From Salinibacterium hongtaonis (GTDB taxonomy: Bacteria > Actinomycetota > Actinomycetes > Actinomycetales > Microbacteriaceae): a stretch of DNA of 64,000 nt. The number at the start of each line of letters is the position of its first letter. Positions within the stretch are counted from its first letter, which is position 1. The notes beneath the pieces are model-generated. The model saw only the letters and a program-made list of their open reading frames with translations. It did no database searches and was not told the origin of the DNA. The position numbers were made by a program, and so were the translations under genes. Positions 52,125-61,320 of the stretch are shown here, in pieces. The DNA is taken from positions 2,418,001-2,482,000 of the forward strand of contig NZ_CP026951.1 in NCBI RefSeq assembly GCF_003065485.1, written 5' to 3'.

Positions 52125-54326
52125 TTACAGAGCGGCGAGCGTGTCGAGCAGCTGGTCGCCGGGGGCGACATTGTGTACGGACGCGTTGATCTCGGCGCGG
52201 CCCAGCATCTCGTCGACCCTGCGGTGACGGTTGCGCGTGGTCAGCGTGACGACGGTGCCCTTCTTGCCGGCACGGCCCGTGCGCCCGGAGCGGTGGAGGT
52301 ACGTCTTGTACTCCTCCGGCGGGTCAGCCTGGATGACGAGCGAAATGTCATCGACGTGGATGCCGCGGGCAGCAACATCCGTAGCGACGAGCACATTCAC
52401 TCGGCCACTCGTGAGCATCTGCAGGTTGCGCGTGCGCCGGCTCTGGTTGAGGTCACCGTGCAGCGACGTTGCCGGGATGCCGGCACCGTCGAGCATGTCG
52501 GCAAGCTCCTCGGCAAATGCGCGAGTGCGGGCAAAGACGAGCGTCTTGCCCTCGCCACCGGCGAGCTGCTCGATGATGGCACGCTTGTCGCGCTGCTCAA
52601 TGAGGAGAACGCGGTGGTCGATCGTGGACGACGCCTGGTCTTCACCAGCGACCTCGTGCACGGCAGGGTTCACGAGGAACTGCTTGACGAGCGTGGCGAC
52701 ACCCTTGTCGAGGGTTGCCGAGAAGAGAAGTTTCTGGCCGCCCTGCTTGGTGTGCTGCAGGATGCGCTGCACGGGCTCGAGGAACCCGAGGTCGCACATG
52801 TGGTCGGCCTCGTCGAGAACCGTGACCACGACCTCGCTGAGGTCGAGCTTGCCCTGGTCGATGAGGTCCTCAACGCGACCGGGGGTCGCGATGACGATGT
52901 CGACGCCACGGCGGAGGGTCATAACCTGCTTCTGCTGCGGAACGCCACCGACGATCGTGGTGGTGTGCATTCCAACGCTGCGGGCGATGGGCTGCACGGT
53001 GCGGTCGATCTGCATCGCGAGCTCACGGGTCGGAGCGAGGATGAGCGCACGGGGCTTGCGACCCTCGGTGCGGCCGACCTTTTTTCCGCCATTGTTCGCC
53101 ATGAGGCGCTCGACAAGAGGGGCACCGAAGGCAATCGTCTTGCCGGAGCCCGTCTTGCCGCGGCCGAGAACGTCGCGACCAGCAAGCACGTCGGGGATGG
53201 TCGCTGCCTGGATGGCGAACGGCGCGGCCGCACCCATCGCGGCGAGCTGACGGGTGATGTTGTCGCCCAGACCCAGGTCACCGAACGTCTTGCCCTCGAC
53301 ATCGCCTGCGGTGACGACCTGTGCCTCTAGGCGCTCAAGAACGACGTCATCCTGCTTGGCGAACGACTTTGCCTCGCGGTTCGGGTAGAAGTCCGAGTCG
53401 CGCTTGGGGCGGTCGTCGAAGCTTCGAGCCGGGCGGTCACCGTAAGAGGGACGCTCGGTGCGCTGCGGGCGGTCACCGTAGGACGGACGCTCGGTGCGCT
53501 GCGGGCGGTCACCGTAAGACGGGCGCTCGGTGCGAGCCGGACGGTCACCGTACGAGGGACGCTCGCCACGGTTGTCGGAACGGCTATCGGTGCGGTTCTC
53601 GCCACGGTTGTATGCCGGGCGGTCACCACGATCCTTGTTGTACGCCGGGCGATCGCCGTAGGCGGGACGCTCGGTGCGGGCCGGACGGTCACCATACGAC
53701 GGACGCTCGGAACGCTGCGGGCGGTCACCATAAGAGGGACGCTCGGAGCGCTGCGGGCGGTCACCATAAGAGGGACGCTCCGTGCGCTGCGGACGGTCAC
53801 CATAGGAGGGACGCTCGCCACGGTTGTCGGAACGGCTATCGGTGCGGTTCTCGCCACGGTTGTATGCCGGGCGGTCACCACGATCCTTGTTGTACGCCGG
53901 GCGGTCACCGTAGGCGGGACGCTCCGTGCGGGCCGGACGGTCACCATACGACGGGCGCTCGCTGCGCTGCGGGCGGTCACCGTAAGAGGGACGCTCAGAG
54001 CGCTGCGGGCGGTCACCATAGGAGGGACGCTCGGTGCGCTCGTACGAGGGACGGCCGGTGCGGTTGGTGCGGTCGCCGTATGACGGGCGGTCGGAGCTGG
54101 GGCGCTCTTCGCGGGGAGTCCAATCGGGGCGGCGGTCGGCGGAGGGCTTGCGGTCACCCGTGCGGGCGGCGCGATCATCGGCGGACCAGCGCTTCTTGGG
54201 CGCTTCGCTGTTGGCGTTGAAGCCGCGGTGTCCGGGGCTGCGGCTGCCGGACTGCGGGCCGCGGTTGCTGTCGAACTTCTTGGCGGGGCGGCCTGATGCC
54301 GACCCATTTTGGGAGAAATTGGGCAT
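52125..54326 (-). CDS. DEAD-box RNA helicase with long repetitive basic N-terminus
   Basis: The product is 733 residues. Residues 1-325 are disordered, built from RPSYGDRPQRTE-type units rich in Arg, Tyr, Asp and Gly. The helicase core follows: Q motif region GAAAPFAIQAATIPDVLAGR, Walker A GRGKTGSGKTIAF near 389, PTRELAMQID, TPGRVEDLI, VLDEADHMCD near 503, LLFSATLDKG near 535, and HRSGRTGRAG near 678. It should unwind RNA structures, probably in ribosome assembly or mRNA turnover, and the repetitive tail could promote condensates or RNA binding. The C-terminal half is duplicated at 48538. The 306 bases upstream could be a long leader, as in cold-inducible helicases. Confidence 0.93.
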   Translation of the reverse strand: MPNFSQNGSASGRPAKKFDSNRGPQSGSRSPGHRGFNANSEAPKKRWSADDRAARTGDRKPSADRRPDWTPREERPSSDRPSYGDRTNRTGRPSYERTERPSYGDRPQRSERPSYGDRPQRSERPSYGDRPARTERPAYGDRPAYNKDRGDRPAYNRGENRTDSRSDNRGERPSYGDRPQRTERPSYGDRPQRSERPSYGDRPQRSERPSYGDRPARTERPAYGDRPAYNKDRGDRPAYNRGENRTDSRSDNRGERPSYGDRPARTERPSYGDRPQRTERPSYGDRPQRTERPSYGDRPARSFDDRPKRDSDFYPNREAKSFAKQDDVVLERLEAQVVTAGDVEGKTFGDLGLGDNITRQLAAMGAAAPFAIQAATIPDVLAGRDVLGRGKTGSGKTIAFGAPLVERLMANNGGKKVGRTEGRKPRALILAPTRELAMQIDRTVQPIARSVGMHTTTIVGGVPQQKQVMTLRRGVDIVIATPGRVEDLIDQGKLDLSEVVVTVLDEADHMCDLGFLEPVQRILQHTKQGGQKLLFSATLDKGVATLVKQFLVNPAVHEVAGEDQASSTIDHRVLLIEQRDKRAIIEQLAGGEGKTLVFARTRAFAEELADMLDGAGIPATSLHGDLNQSRRTRNLQMLTSGRVNVLVATDVAARGIHVDDISLVIQADPPEEYKTYLHRSGRTGRAGKKGTVVTLTTRNRHRRVDEMLGRAEINASVHNVAPGDQLLDTLAAL
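52133..52848 (-). repeat. Direct repeat, copy 2 (inside the intact helicase gene)
   Basis: This block is the counterpart of 48538-49253. In the intact gene it continues without a break into the DEAD motif region, whereas copy 1 jumps from here to a sequence matching 53176. Confidence 0.92.
53415..54070 (-). repeat. In-frame tandem repeats of 36 bases coding GDRPQRTERPSY
   Basis: About a dozen 36-base units based on the spelling cggtcaccgtaagagggacg occur in the helicase gene's 5' half. Inside this array a longer block of about 144 bases is present twice, near 53556-53700 and 53808-53945, each coding AYNKDRGDRPAYNRGENR and flanking sequence. The repeats preserve the frame, so unit number can vary without inactivating the enzyme. 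Confidence 0.85.
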
Positions 54327-54632
54327 AGTGCTTTCCGGGTTGTAACAAATGCATGGCAGGGCACAGCACGGTGTTGCGCTGCACTACTGAGGAAACCCGG
54401 GCAATCTTTGGCCAGGACCGTTCACATACGTGATTTTTCCGCCGGCCACGCGGTCAGGGAGTAGCTGACAAAGCGTGATGCGGAACCGGCCCAAAAGACT
54501 TACAAACCCATGCGCGATACTTCGCGCCGTCAAGAGCCGACCTACCTACATTACACGAAGGATGGCGTTAATGCGAGCGGCCCCGACGAGCTCGATCGGG
54601 GAATCCGTCGTCGCGCTTCGGAGCACACTGTC
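54327..54632. other. Non-coding region upstream of the helicase gene
   Basis: No gene is supported in this 306-base stretch. On the minus strand a TTGACG lies near 54530, far upstream of the helicase ATG, with no -10 at proper distance that I trust. The region is rich in stops in all frames and could be a long 5' leader of the helicase mRNA. The MFS gene ends at its upper edge without an evident hairpin. Confidence 0.4.
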
Positions 54633-55844
54633 TCAGTTGCGGCGCGCCCACTCGTCCTCTACAAAGCGGTCTTTCCTCAGAGCGGCAACGCCCAGCACCA
54701 TGACGAGCGCGGTGCAGACTCCCAGAACGAGCGGCAGCGCCCAGCCATCCGTTAGCCCGTGCAGAAGGCCCATCACCAATGGCCCAGCCGCGCCTGCCGC
54801 ATAGCCGAACCCCTGCATGAACGAACTCAATGCCACCGCCCCGTCATGAGTGCGCGATCGCAGACCGACCAGCATGAGACAGATGTGCATGACGGTGGGC
54901 CCGACTCCGGCGAGCGCCACCCACAACCAAGGGGCGGCGGTTGGGGCAAGGAGCAGGCCACCGTAGCCGCCCGAAAAGCAGGCGATGCCGACGTACATCA
55001 GAGGGGACGGGTTGCGCATGCGGCGAGCAAAGGTGGCGACGAGCACACTGGCGACGACTCCCATGAGTGCGTAGACCCCGAGCATGACCCCCGTGGTCGC
55101 CCACGGCATACCCGCGGTGTCTACCAGCACCGTTGGCAACCACGCGAACATCGCATAGATGTTGACCTGCGCCAGCGCGAACACAAGCAGTAGCGCCCAG
55201 GCCGTGCGGGAGCGGGCGACATTCCCCGAGACTCGCGGCCTGTTCAGACCTGCCAGGTGCACGATGGTAGCAGAGCCATCCCTTCTAGCGCGCGCAGCAA
55301 GCAAGATCCACGGCACTAGCGCGACCGCGGCGAAGGCAGCCCACACGCCAAGGGCGAACTGCCACCCCAGGGCCTCGGTGAGCGAATGAGAGGAAATCGC
55401 TGGCGCGCTGGTGCCGATCGCCATTGTCGACATCGAGAACGCGGTCACCAGCACAATGTGCGAGGGGAAGTACTTCTTGACAAGCGCCGGGAGCAAGACG
55501 TTTGCTACTCCGATCCCGGCGAGGACGACACCGGTGGCAACCATCAGCGATCCCAGGTCGGCGGCGAGGCCACGCCCGACATTGCCGAGCACGATGAGTC
55601 CGAGGCTGAAAAGGATGAGGGCTTCGATCCGCAGAACCCTGCTCAGCAGGGGCACCAGGAGCCCGGAAACCGCGAACACAACGGGCGGGAGTCCACCCAA
55701 GATGGCGAGGGCAGCGCTCGAAAGCGGGATGTCGCGTGAGATCTGCACAACGATGGGCGAGATGTTACCCAGCACCGCTCGCATGTTTAGCGCGAGCAGG
55801 ACGATGCCGAGAAGTGCGAGAAATGCAGTGGAATTCTTGCTCAT
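54633..55844 (-). CDS. MFS transporter (CynX/NimT-like)
   Basis: The product is 403 residues with 12 membrane segments. It begins FLALLGIVLLALNMRAVLGN, and NMRA with the following S/G-rich segment is typical of the CynX/NimT anion and cyanate-type branch of the major facilitator superfamily. PSHIVLVTAFSMSTMAIGTS contains the second-half signature. It may export or take up the substrate or product of the surrounding catabolic operon. The ATG at 55844 was chosen at the first membrane segment; the upstream extension is arginine and serine-rich shadow. It follows the TIM-barrel gene by seven bases. Confidence 0.85.
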   Translation of the reverse strand: MSKNSTAFLALLGIVLLALNMRAVLGNISPIVVQISRDIPLSSAALAILGGLPPVVFAVSGLLVPLLSRVLRIEALILFSLGLIVLGNVGRGLAADLGSLMVATGVVLAGIGVANVLLPALVKKYFPSHIVLVTAFSMSTMAIGTSAPAISSHSLTEALGWQFALGVWAAFAAVALVPWILLAARARRDGSATIVHLAGLNRPRVSGNVARSRTAWALLLVFALAQVNIYAMFAWLPTVLVDTAGMPWATTGVMLGVYALMGVVASVLVATFARRMRNPSPLMYVGIACFSGGYGGLLLAPTAAPWLWVALAGVGPTVMHICLMLVGLRSRTHDGAVALSSFMQGFGYAAGAAGPLVMGLLHGLTDGWALPLVLGVCTALVMVLGVAALRKDRFVEDEWARRN

Positions 55845-55851
55845 CACAGAT

Positions 55852-56685
55852 TCACTCGCCGACGAATGAGACGCCCTCTTGGTGGAGCAGGGCGAAGTAG
55901 TCGTCGACGCTATAGCGAGCCTGTAGATCCAGATTGGGCACCTCGAGTGCAACCGGAGTGCCCGGCGCGACAGCTTCACGCATGGCGGCGAGAGGCGCAG
56001 CACCGCGGCCCGGCAACAGACGGTTGAATCGCGACTCGATTAGCATGTCCTCGTCCACCGGGCTTGCGGCCGCAGGCCGGGAGTCACCCCAGATAGGCAC
56101 CTCTGCGGGGGCATCACACAGCTGCAAGATGGGGAAGAGGTCGCGGTTCTGTGTAACCACCGAAAGGTCAGTGCCGGTACGAAAGACGTGCAACGCATCG
56201 AGTTCGACTGCACACCCGGTCGCTCGGGCGATCTGCACTGCGAGCGAATAGGAGTTCATGGGGCGATAGGCGATCGGTTCGATCACCGGTGTGATGCCGA
56301 GGGGAGCAGAATCCGCGCACAACTCGGCGATGAGCTCGGTGAGTGCTGCGGAGTCAGGGTCGTCACCCACGATGTTCAGAAGCGATGCTCCAAGGTCGGC
56401 GGTCATTTCGAGCAGGGGGAGCCAGTCGTCGCGCCGAGTCTGCGGGGTAAGAGAGAAGACCTCGATGTCAAACACATCCAGGCCGCTGTCGGCTACGAGG
56501 GATTTGAGCTCTGCGAACGCCGCATTTCCCGGCGTATAAACGACGTCTGCCGCCGTCACGGGCGAGAGTCGGAGCCCCACGAAGTCGAAGCGCGCACGGG
56601 CCGCCGCCTCGAGGTATTCCCGCGCGGTCGCCGTCACCGCGCTGAGCGGGGCGATCCCGATTCGAGTAGGCACGGTGATACTCAT
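55852..56685 (-). CDS. Sugar phosphate isomerase/epimerase-like TIM-barrel protein
   Basis: The product is 277 residues with the xylose isomerase-like (AP endonuclease 2) TIM-barrel fold. Barrel strands and metal ligands appear in DFVGLRLSPV, VFDIEVFSLTP, LLNIVGDDPDS, ITPVIEPIAYRPMNSY with the ligand glutamate, AVELDALHVFRTG with the acidic and histidine ligands, and PVALEVPNLDL. Members isomerise or epimerise keto-sugars or act as dehydratases or hydrolases in the myo-inositol and related routes. The ATG at 56685 begins the similarity. A gap of 101 bases separates it from the SDR gene upstream. Confidence 0.85.
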   Translation of the reverse strand: MSITVPTRIGIAPLSAVTATAREYLEAAARARFDFVGLRLSPVTAADVVYTPGNAAFAELKSLVADSGLDVFDIEVFSLTPQTRRDDWLPLLEMTADLGASLLNIVGDDPDSAALTELIAELCADSAPLGITPVIEPIAYRPMNSYSLAVQIARATGCAVELDALHVFRTGTDLSVVTQNRDLFPILQLCDAPAEVPIWGDSRPAAASPVDEDMLIESRFNRLLPGRGAAPLAAMREAVAPGTPVALEVPNLDLQARYSVDDYFALLHQEGVSFVGE

Positions 56686-56786
56686 TGTCGTTCTCTCAAT
56701 TCTGAGCACCGCGGGCGCGAGTGCGTGGTTGATGGCGGCCACCGGCGAGGACCGGTCGTGGGCGTGCTTGGACCAGGAGCGGGTTC

Positions 56787-57680
56787 TTAAGCGCTGTACG
56801 CGTTGATCGTGTGGGCGAGCCCGTCGCGCAGGTCTGTATGAACGAAGTCGGTGCGCCTTGTGCGCAGGTCGAACTCCGAGATGTCGGGGTGTATGCCCAG
56901 GTCTTCTCCCCCGACGGAGATGCGAGCCCCTGGAACGAGGTCGCCGATCGTGCTCGCGATTTCGCCGACTGAAACCAGTGCACCAGAGACGCTGCACGAG
57001 TGCGCGCCGGCGAGAGGCTTGAGCGCGCTGACGACGAAGGCGTCGGCGACATCCACGACATGGACCGCGTCGGTCATCCCCCCGAACGCGATCTCGTACT
57101 CCTCACCGTGAGCCGCAGCGCGACAGGCGAGCGAGACACCAGCGCTGGCCCCTGCCTCTCGGCCGGGCCCATACACGACGAACGGGCGGAGGCCCATGGA
57201 GTCGAGACCGAATTCGTGCGCGAAGGCGGTTGCCAATAGCTCGGCCGACAGCTTAGTCGCGCCATAGAGCGAGGTGGGCGCCAGATCGAGCCCTTCCCCC
57301 GAGTAAACGGCGGCACTGCTCGCATAGGAAACACCCTGAATTCCCGCGGCCACCGCTGCCCCGAAGACGTTAGTTGAGCCGATCACGTTGATTTTTACAC
57401 CCTCGATGGGGTTGGCCCGGCAGAACGGAGTGAGCACCCCCGCGAGGTGCACGACGGCGTCCGCGCGACCAATCACAGCAGAAACTTCGTCCCCGTCGCG
57501 AATATCGCCCGTGACCCACTCGAGTTCCTCAGCTTGCGTGCCGAGCAGCTCGAGCACGAATGGCCCTGGTGGGGTCAGGTCAAGGACCACCGGTCGATGG
57601 CCGCGATCGAGGATGTTCTTGAGAACCCAAGCACCGATGAATCCGTTGCCGCCCGTCACAGCGACGGTGCGCGGCGTCAC
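56787..57680 (-). CDS. NAD-dependent epimerase/dehydratase (extended SDR)
   Basis: The product is 297 residues. The NAD loop is VAVTGGNGFIGAWVLKN, followed by DAVVHLAGVLTPFCRANPIE, YASSAAVYSGEG and the catalytic SLYGATKLSAELL with Tyr-x3-Lys. LRPFVVYGPGREAGASAG completes the family pattern. Uronate dehydrogenases and tetronate dehydrogenases share this outline, and the catabolic context favours oxidation of a sugar acid over glycan epimerisation; substrate is unknown. The GTG start overlaps the upstream dehydrogenase stop by four bases. Confidence 0.86.
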   Translation of the reverse strand: MTPRTVAVTGGNGFIGAWVLKNILDRGHRPVVLDLTPPGPFVLELLGTQAEELEWVTGDIRDGDEVSAVIGRADAVVHLAGVLTPFCRANPIEGVKINVIGSTNVFGAAVAAGIQGVSYASSAAVYSGEGLDLAPTSLYGATKLSAELLATAFAHEFGLDSMGLRPFVVYGPGREAGASAGVSLACRAAAHGEEYEIAFGGMTDAVHVVDVADAFVVSALKPLAGAHSCSVSGALVSVGEIASTIGDLVPGARISVGGEDLGIHPDISEFDLRTRRTDFVHTDLRDGLAHTINAYSA

Positions 57681-58663
57681 GCGGTGCCCCAGTTCTCGAA
57701 CGAGAGGACGACCTTGCCTGCGGACTCCAGGGCGTGCCGATAACCAGCCTGCACATCCTCCGCGTCGATGACGGCCGAGACTACCCGCGTGGGATCCACT
57801 GCACCCGAGGTAATCGCTTCGATCGCGCTGTGAAAGCCGCCCGGGTGGTCGTACACATAGCTCGTGAGTATGCGCACCTGTCGCAGCACGAGGTCTTCAC
57901 TGGTGAATTCGATTGGCGCTGCGCCCATGCCGACGAGCACAATGGCTCCCCCCGGAGCAACAGAGCCCAGCGCCCGGCGCCACCCTCCTGCGGAGCCCGA
58001 TGCTTCGAATACCCAGTCGTGGGCGCCTCCCTCACTCGCGAGAGGAATGCCCAGGGACGCCACGAAACTCGCCTTCTCGGTGCTAATTTCCGCGACGGTC
58101 ACCCGAATGCCGCGTCCCTGGAGGATCATCGCGATGAAGATGCCTTGCGCGCCACCTCCCACGATCAGCACATCGGCGTCGTCGGCAACGCGGGCCATCT
58201 CAACAGCTTTGACTGCGACGGCAAGAGGTTCCACGCAGCCCATAATGCTGGGCGACCAGTCCACCGGAACTACATGGACGTGACTGCTGGGCAACGCCAC
58301 AAGCTCCGCGCCAATACCCGCCTCCGTCATGCCGAGCACCCGGCGCTCCCCACAGAGGGAAGAAGAGCCGCGGGTGCACTGGCGGCAATGACCGCAGCCG
58401 ATGATCGGCTCGACCACAACAGTTTCGCCAACCCGAGACGGGTCGACGTTGTCACCGACCGCGATGATCGTGCCGAAGCCCTCGTGCCCGATCACCCAGG
58501 GGTGCTGGGGCACGGCCCGGTGACCCAAAAAACGGCTCAGGTCGGAGCCGCACAGGCCGAGCCCGCGCATCCGAATCACAACCTCGCCGTCACCGGCGGC
58601 GACCTCGGAATCGACGTCGATCACCCCGGCCCGCTCGGTCGCCGTGAGCGCGATGGCCTTCAT
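57677..58663 (-). CDS. Zinc-binding medium-chain alcohol dehydrogenase
   Basis: The product is 328 residues. The catalytic zinc ligands are in GLGLCGSDLSRFLGH and GHEGFG. The structural zinc cysteines are in CGHCRQCTRGSSSLC, and the NAD loop is VLIVGGGAQGIFIAMIL. The protein is of the sorbitol or L-threonine/threonate-type dehydrogenase group, which oxidises a secondary hydroxyl of a polyol or sugar acid. It is two bases after the uncharacterised protein gene and overlaps the SDR gene, so the three are probably one transcript. Confidence 0.9.
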   Translation of the reverse strand: MKAIALTATERAGVIDVDSEVAAGDGEVVIRMRGLGLCGSDLSRFLGHRAVPQHPWVIGHEGFGTIIAVGDNVDPSRVGETVVVEPIIGCGHCRQCTRGSSSLCGERRVLGMTEAGIGAELVALPSSHVHVVPVDWSPSIMGCVEPLAVAVKAVEMARVADDADVLIVGGGAQGIFIAMILQGRGIRVTVAEISTEKASFVASLGIPLASEGGAHDWVFEASGSAGGWRRALGSVAPGGAIVLVGMGAAPIEFTSEDLVLRQVRILTSYVYDHPGGFHSAIEAITSGAVDPTRVVSAVIDAEDVQAGYRHALESAGKVVLSFENWGTA

Positions 58664-58665
58664 GA

Positions 58666-59409
58666 TCAGACCCTGCCGCGCCGGTCGAGCGCAGTGCCGG
58701 TGAACGGGGCTCGGTCGACCTGGTCGGCGTCGACGACATAGTCGATAACGAAGGTTGAGCAGTGCCCGACCCGTGCGTCACCAAAGTCGGCCGCGGTGAT
58801 CAGCTGCCGCACGGCACCGGCCGCTTCGGCGGTCGCCGTGTCTACCGAAATCACCGCAACGTGACGAATGCCGTCGAGCTGCGGGTTCACAGGGCGCAGC
58901 TCGGCCTCGTTGGTGACGTAGTCGGTGATGTCGTCGCGCGAACGGGCGAGGGCGACGGATGCGACGAGCGGCAGCTCTTCGACCGCGGCAAGCACCTCGT
59001 CAAGCTGTCGGCGCACGTCGTCGAACCGCACGGTCGAGCTGGCGTCGATTTCAATTCGGGCGGTGGTCACGTAGGCAGCGTCGCCGAAGCCGCGCTGAAC
59101 CTCGATCTCATTGGCGAAGCGCACGAAGTTCTGAAACGACGGCTGGATTTTCTGCGTCCAGGCGGTGGGGTTGTCAAGCCTCTCGAGGTAGGCGTCGGAG
59201 CGGAACACCTCCACGTCGCTCGCCTCATAGAGGGTGACGTACTTGGGCGACTGGTGCGGGTCGAGGGCGACACCCCGGCGACCCCGCACAAAGCCGGGAA
59301 TCGATGCGCGCTCCGGCATGTGCTCCAGGACGTGCCACTCCACGTAGGCGGTCTGGCCGGTGGCCTCGATGTCGTGCCAGATAGAGAGGACTGCATTGCC
59401 GTTGATCAT
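58666..59409 (-). CDS. Uncharacterised protein, two dimeric alpha-beta barrel halves
   Basis: The product is 247 residues without signal or membrane segment. The N-terminal half (AVLSIWHDIEATGQTAYVEW, HVLEHMPERASIPGF, RGRRGVALDPHQSPKYVTLY) has the look of EthD or stress-responsive dimeric alpha-beta barrels, with histidines near the cleft. The second half (LPLVASVALARSRDDITDYV, GIRHVAVISVDTATAEA) looks like a repeat of the same fold. No enzyme family is recognised with confidence. It sits between the TRAP permease and the dehydrogenase, so a catabolic or substrate-binding role is likely. Confidence 0.8.
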   Translation of the reverse strand: MINGNAVLSIWHDIEATGQTAYVEWHVLEHMPERASIPGFVRGRRGVALDPHQSPKYVTLYEASDVEVFRSDAYLERLDNPTAWTQKIQPSFQNFVRFANEIEVQRGFGDAAYVTTARIEIDASSTVRFDDVRRQLDEVLAAVEELPLVASVALARSRDDITDYVTNEAELRPVNPQLDGIRHVAVISVDTATAEAAGAVRQLITAADFGDARVGHCSTFVIDYVVDADQVDRAPFTGTALDRRGRV

Positions 59410-59433
59410 GATTACTCCGTGAAATCAGGGGTG

Positions 59434-60699
59434 TCAGTTGACAAGGAAGAGGGCTAGCTCGGGCACGAAAATCAGCAGCATAAGCATGATCAGCAGGCTC
59501 GGCACGAACATGAGGGAGCCCTTGAAGGCCGTCCAGATCGGGATTCCCGTTGCGCCACTGATCACGAATACCGCGGCCCCGAACGGCGGGGTCAACAGGC
59601 CGATCATGAGCGACAGGATGGCGACGAGGCCGAAGTGCACCGGGTCGACGCCAAACTGGATGGCGATCGGCAGTAGCACCGGCACCGTGATGACGAGCGC
59701 CGACAGCGACTCCATGAAGCAGCCGATGATTAGCAGGAGAAGCGCGCTGAGCAGCAGGAACACGACGGGCGAGTCCGTGAGGCCGCCAATCCACTGCGCC
59801 ATGAAGAACGGCACCCTCTCGCGGGAAAGGATCCAGCCGAGGATGTTTGACGCACCGAGGATGATCATGATTGACGCGGTCGTCAGCACCGTGTCGCGGA
59901 ACACCTTGTAGAAGAAGCTGCGCTTGCTGCCCTCCACGATGAAGAGCGAGACCACGAGGATGAAGATCGCGGCAACGCAGGCCGCCTCCGTGGGGGTAAA
60001 GGCGCCCGTGAGGATGCCGCCGATGATGATGACGGGCACGATCATCGGGAGCACCGCGCGCTTCGCCGAACGCCACAGGCGCTTCGCATTGAAGGGCTCC
60101 CCCGCGAGGTCGGGTCGGCGGAACGTAAAGAGAAAGACCGTGAGGCAGAGGATGAGGAACATCACGAGTGCGGGCACGATGCCCGCGAGGAACATTGCTC
60201 CCGTCGACACTCCGGCGATTGACGCGTAAACGATTGCGGGAATGCTCGGCGGCATAATGGGGCCGATGAGCGACGACGCGGTGGTAACTCCCGCCGAGAA
60301 CATGTCGGAGTAGCCGCGCTTCTGCATCTGCTTCACCTCGACAGAGCCGAGCCCCGCGACATCCGCCAGCGAAGCACCGCTCATCCACGAAAACCCGAGG
60401 CTCGCGGTGACGTTCACATAGCCGAGCGCGCCTCGAACCTTGCCCATCATGTCGAGCACGAGGTCAAACAGTCGCTCCGCGATCCCCGAGTGGTTGGCGG
60501 CGGCGCCGACGAGCACAAAGAGGGGAACGGCAAGGAGGGGCCAGCTCTCGATGCCCTCAATTGCGAGGCGGAACGAGAGGTCAGGCGCGAAGCCATTGAG
60601 CGAGAGGTAGAGCATGGACGGGCCAAGAATCGCAAATGCGATCGGCACCCGCAGGGCGAGCAGGACGAACATGCTCGCGATGAGGACGGGGAGTTCCAT
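59434..60699 (-). CDS. dctM: TRAP transporter large permease DctM
   Basis: The product is 421 residues with about 12 membrane segments. It is the ion-coupled import channel for a carboxylate or sugar acid. Signature parts are LAVPLFVLVGAAANHSGIAE, LGFSWMSGASLADVAGLG and GPIMPPSIPAIVYASIAGVS, the region that binds sodium in the family, and FGVDPVHFGLVAIL. It lies 48 bases after dctQ and 24 before the uncharacterised gene. Confidence 0.95.
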   Translation of the reverse strand: MELPVLIASMFVLLALRVPIAFAILGPSMLYLSLNGFAPDLSFRLAIEGIESWPLLAVPLFVLVGAAANHSGIAERLFDLVLDMMGKVRGALGYVNVTASLGFSWMSGASLADVAGLGSVEVKQMQKRGYSDMFSAGVTTASSLIGPIMPPSIPAIVYASIAGVSTGAMFLAGIVPALVMFLILCLTVFLFTFRRPDLAGEPFNAKRLWRSAKRAVLPMIVPVIIIGGILTGAFTPTEAACVAAIFILVVSLFIVEGSKRSFFYKVFRDTVLTTASIMIILGASNILGWILSRERVPFFMAQWIGGLTDSPVVFLLLSALLLLIIGCFMESLSALVITVPVLLPIAIQFGVDPVHFGLVAILSLMIGLLTPPFGAAVFVISGATGIPIWTAFKGSLMFVPSLLIMLMLLIFVPELALFLVN

Positions 60700-60747
60700 T
60701 GATTAGCCCAACTAGATAAGAATGCGGGGTCGGAGAGCAGGAGGCGA

Positions 60748-61278
60748 TCAGGAGATCGCTTGTACCTCGTGGGTGAGGGACCTCTGCGGCATGCGGCCCC
60801 GTTTGATCACGAGGTCGAGCACGAGGTCGAAGGCAACGAGAATAAAGCCCAGCGCCGCAGCGGCGAAGAACGGGGCTTTGGGAACAGCGACGCTGGCCAT
60901 GTTGCCCGTGACACCCGAATTGACGAGCATGAGCCCCGCCCACGCGAAGGCGAGCGAGATCACGATGACGAGTACCCGCGAGATGAGCCACACGATCGCG
61001 ATGCCCTTTTTGGTGAGGACGCCGTCGATGAACTCAAGTGTGATGTGCTCATCCCGCGCCGCGAGATAGCCGGCCGTGAGCAGGGAGAGCACGACGAGCG
61101 ACATCATGGCGAGCTCGCCAGACCAGCCGACGCCCGTGAGGCTGAGGTAACGCTGCAGGACCTGCAGCGTTACCCCCACCCCGACGCCGACCATCATGAG
61201 GATGCCTAGGCCCATCTCCGCTTTCGAGATAACCGCCTGAATGCGCTCAAGCGCTGACGGCTGGGTGATGGTCGACAT
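60748..61278 (-). CDS. dctQ: TRAP transporter small permease DctQ
   Basis: The product is 176 residues with four membrane helices (GILMMVGVGVGVTLQVLQRY, LAMMSLVVLSLLTAGYLAAR, and two more). The family patterns WSGELAMMSLV and REDEH-like ARDEHITLEFI are present. It pairs with DctM and helps dock the binding protein. It lies 42 bases after dctP. Confidence 0.92.
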   Translation of the reverse strand: MSTITQPSALERIQAVISKAEMGLGILMMVGVGVGVTLQVLQRYLSLTGVGWSGELAMMSLVVLSLLTAGYLAARDEHITLEFIDGVLTKKGIAIVWLISRVLVIVISLAFAWAGLMLVNSGVTGNMASVAVPKAPFFAAAALGFILVAFDLVLDLVIKRGRMPQRSLTHEVQAIS

Positions 61279-61320
61279 GTCGTCTCCTTTGATGACTGAA
61301 CTACTGAGAACTGTCGTGGA

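Noticed and set aside
53415-54070. CRISPR-like array of 36-base repeats
   Set aside because: The units are contiguous, lack unique spacers and code in frame for the helicase tail.
48530-54326. Composite transposon or IS element at the helicase direct repeats
   Set aside because: No transposase, terminal inverted repeats or target duplications were seen; the repeats are helicase coding sequence.
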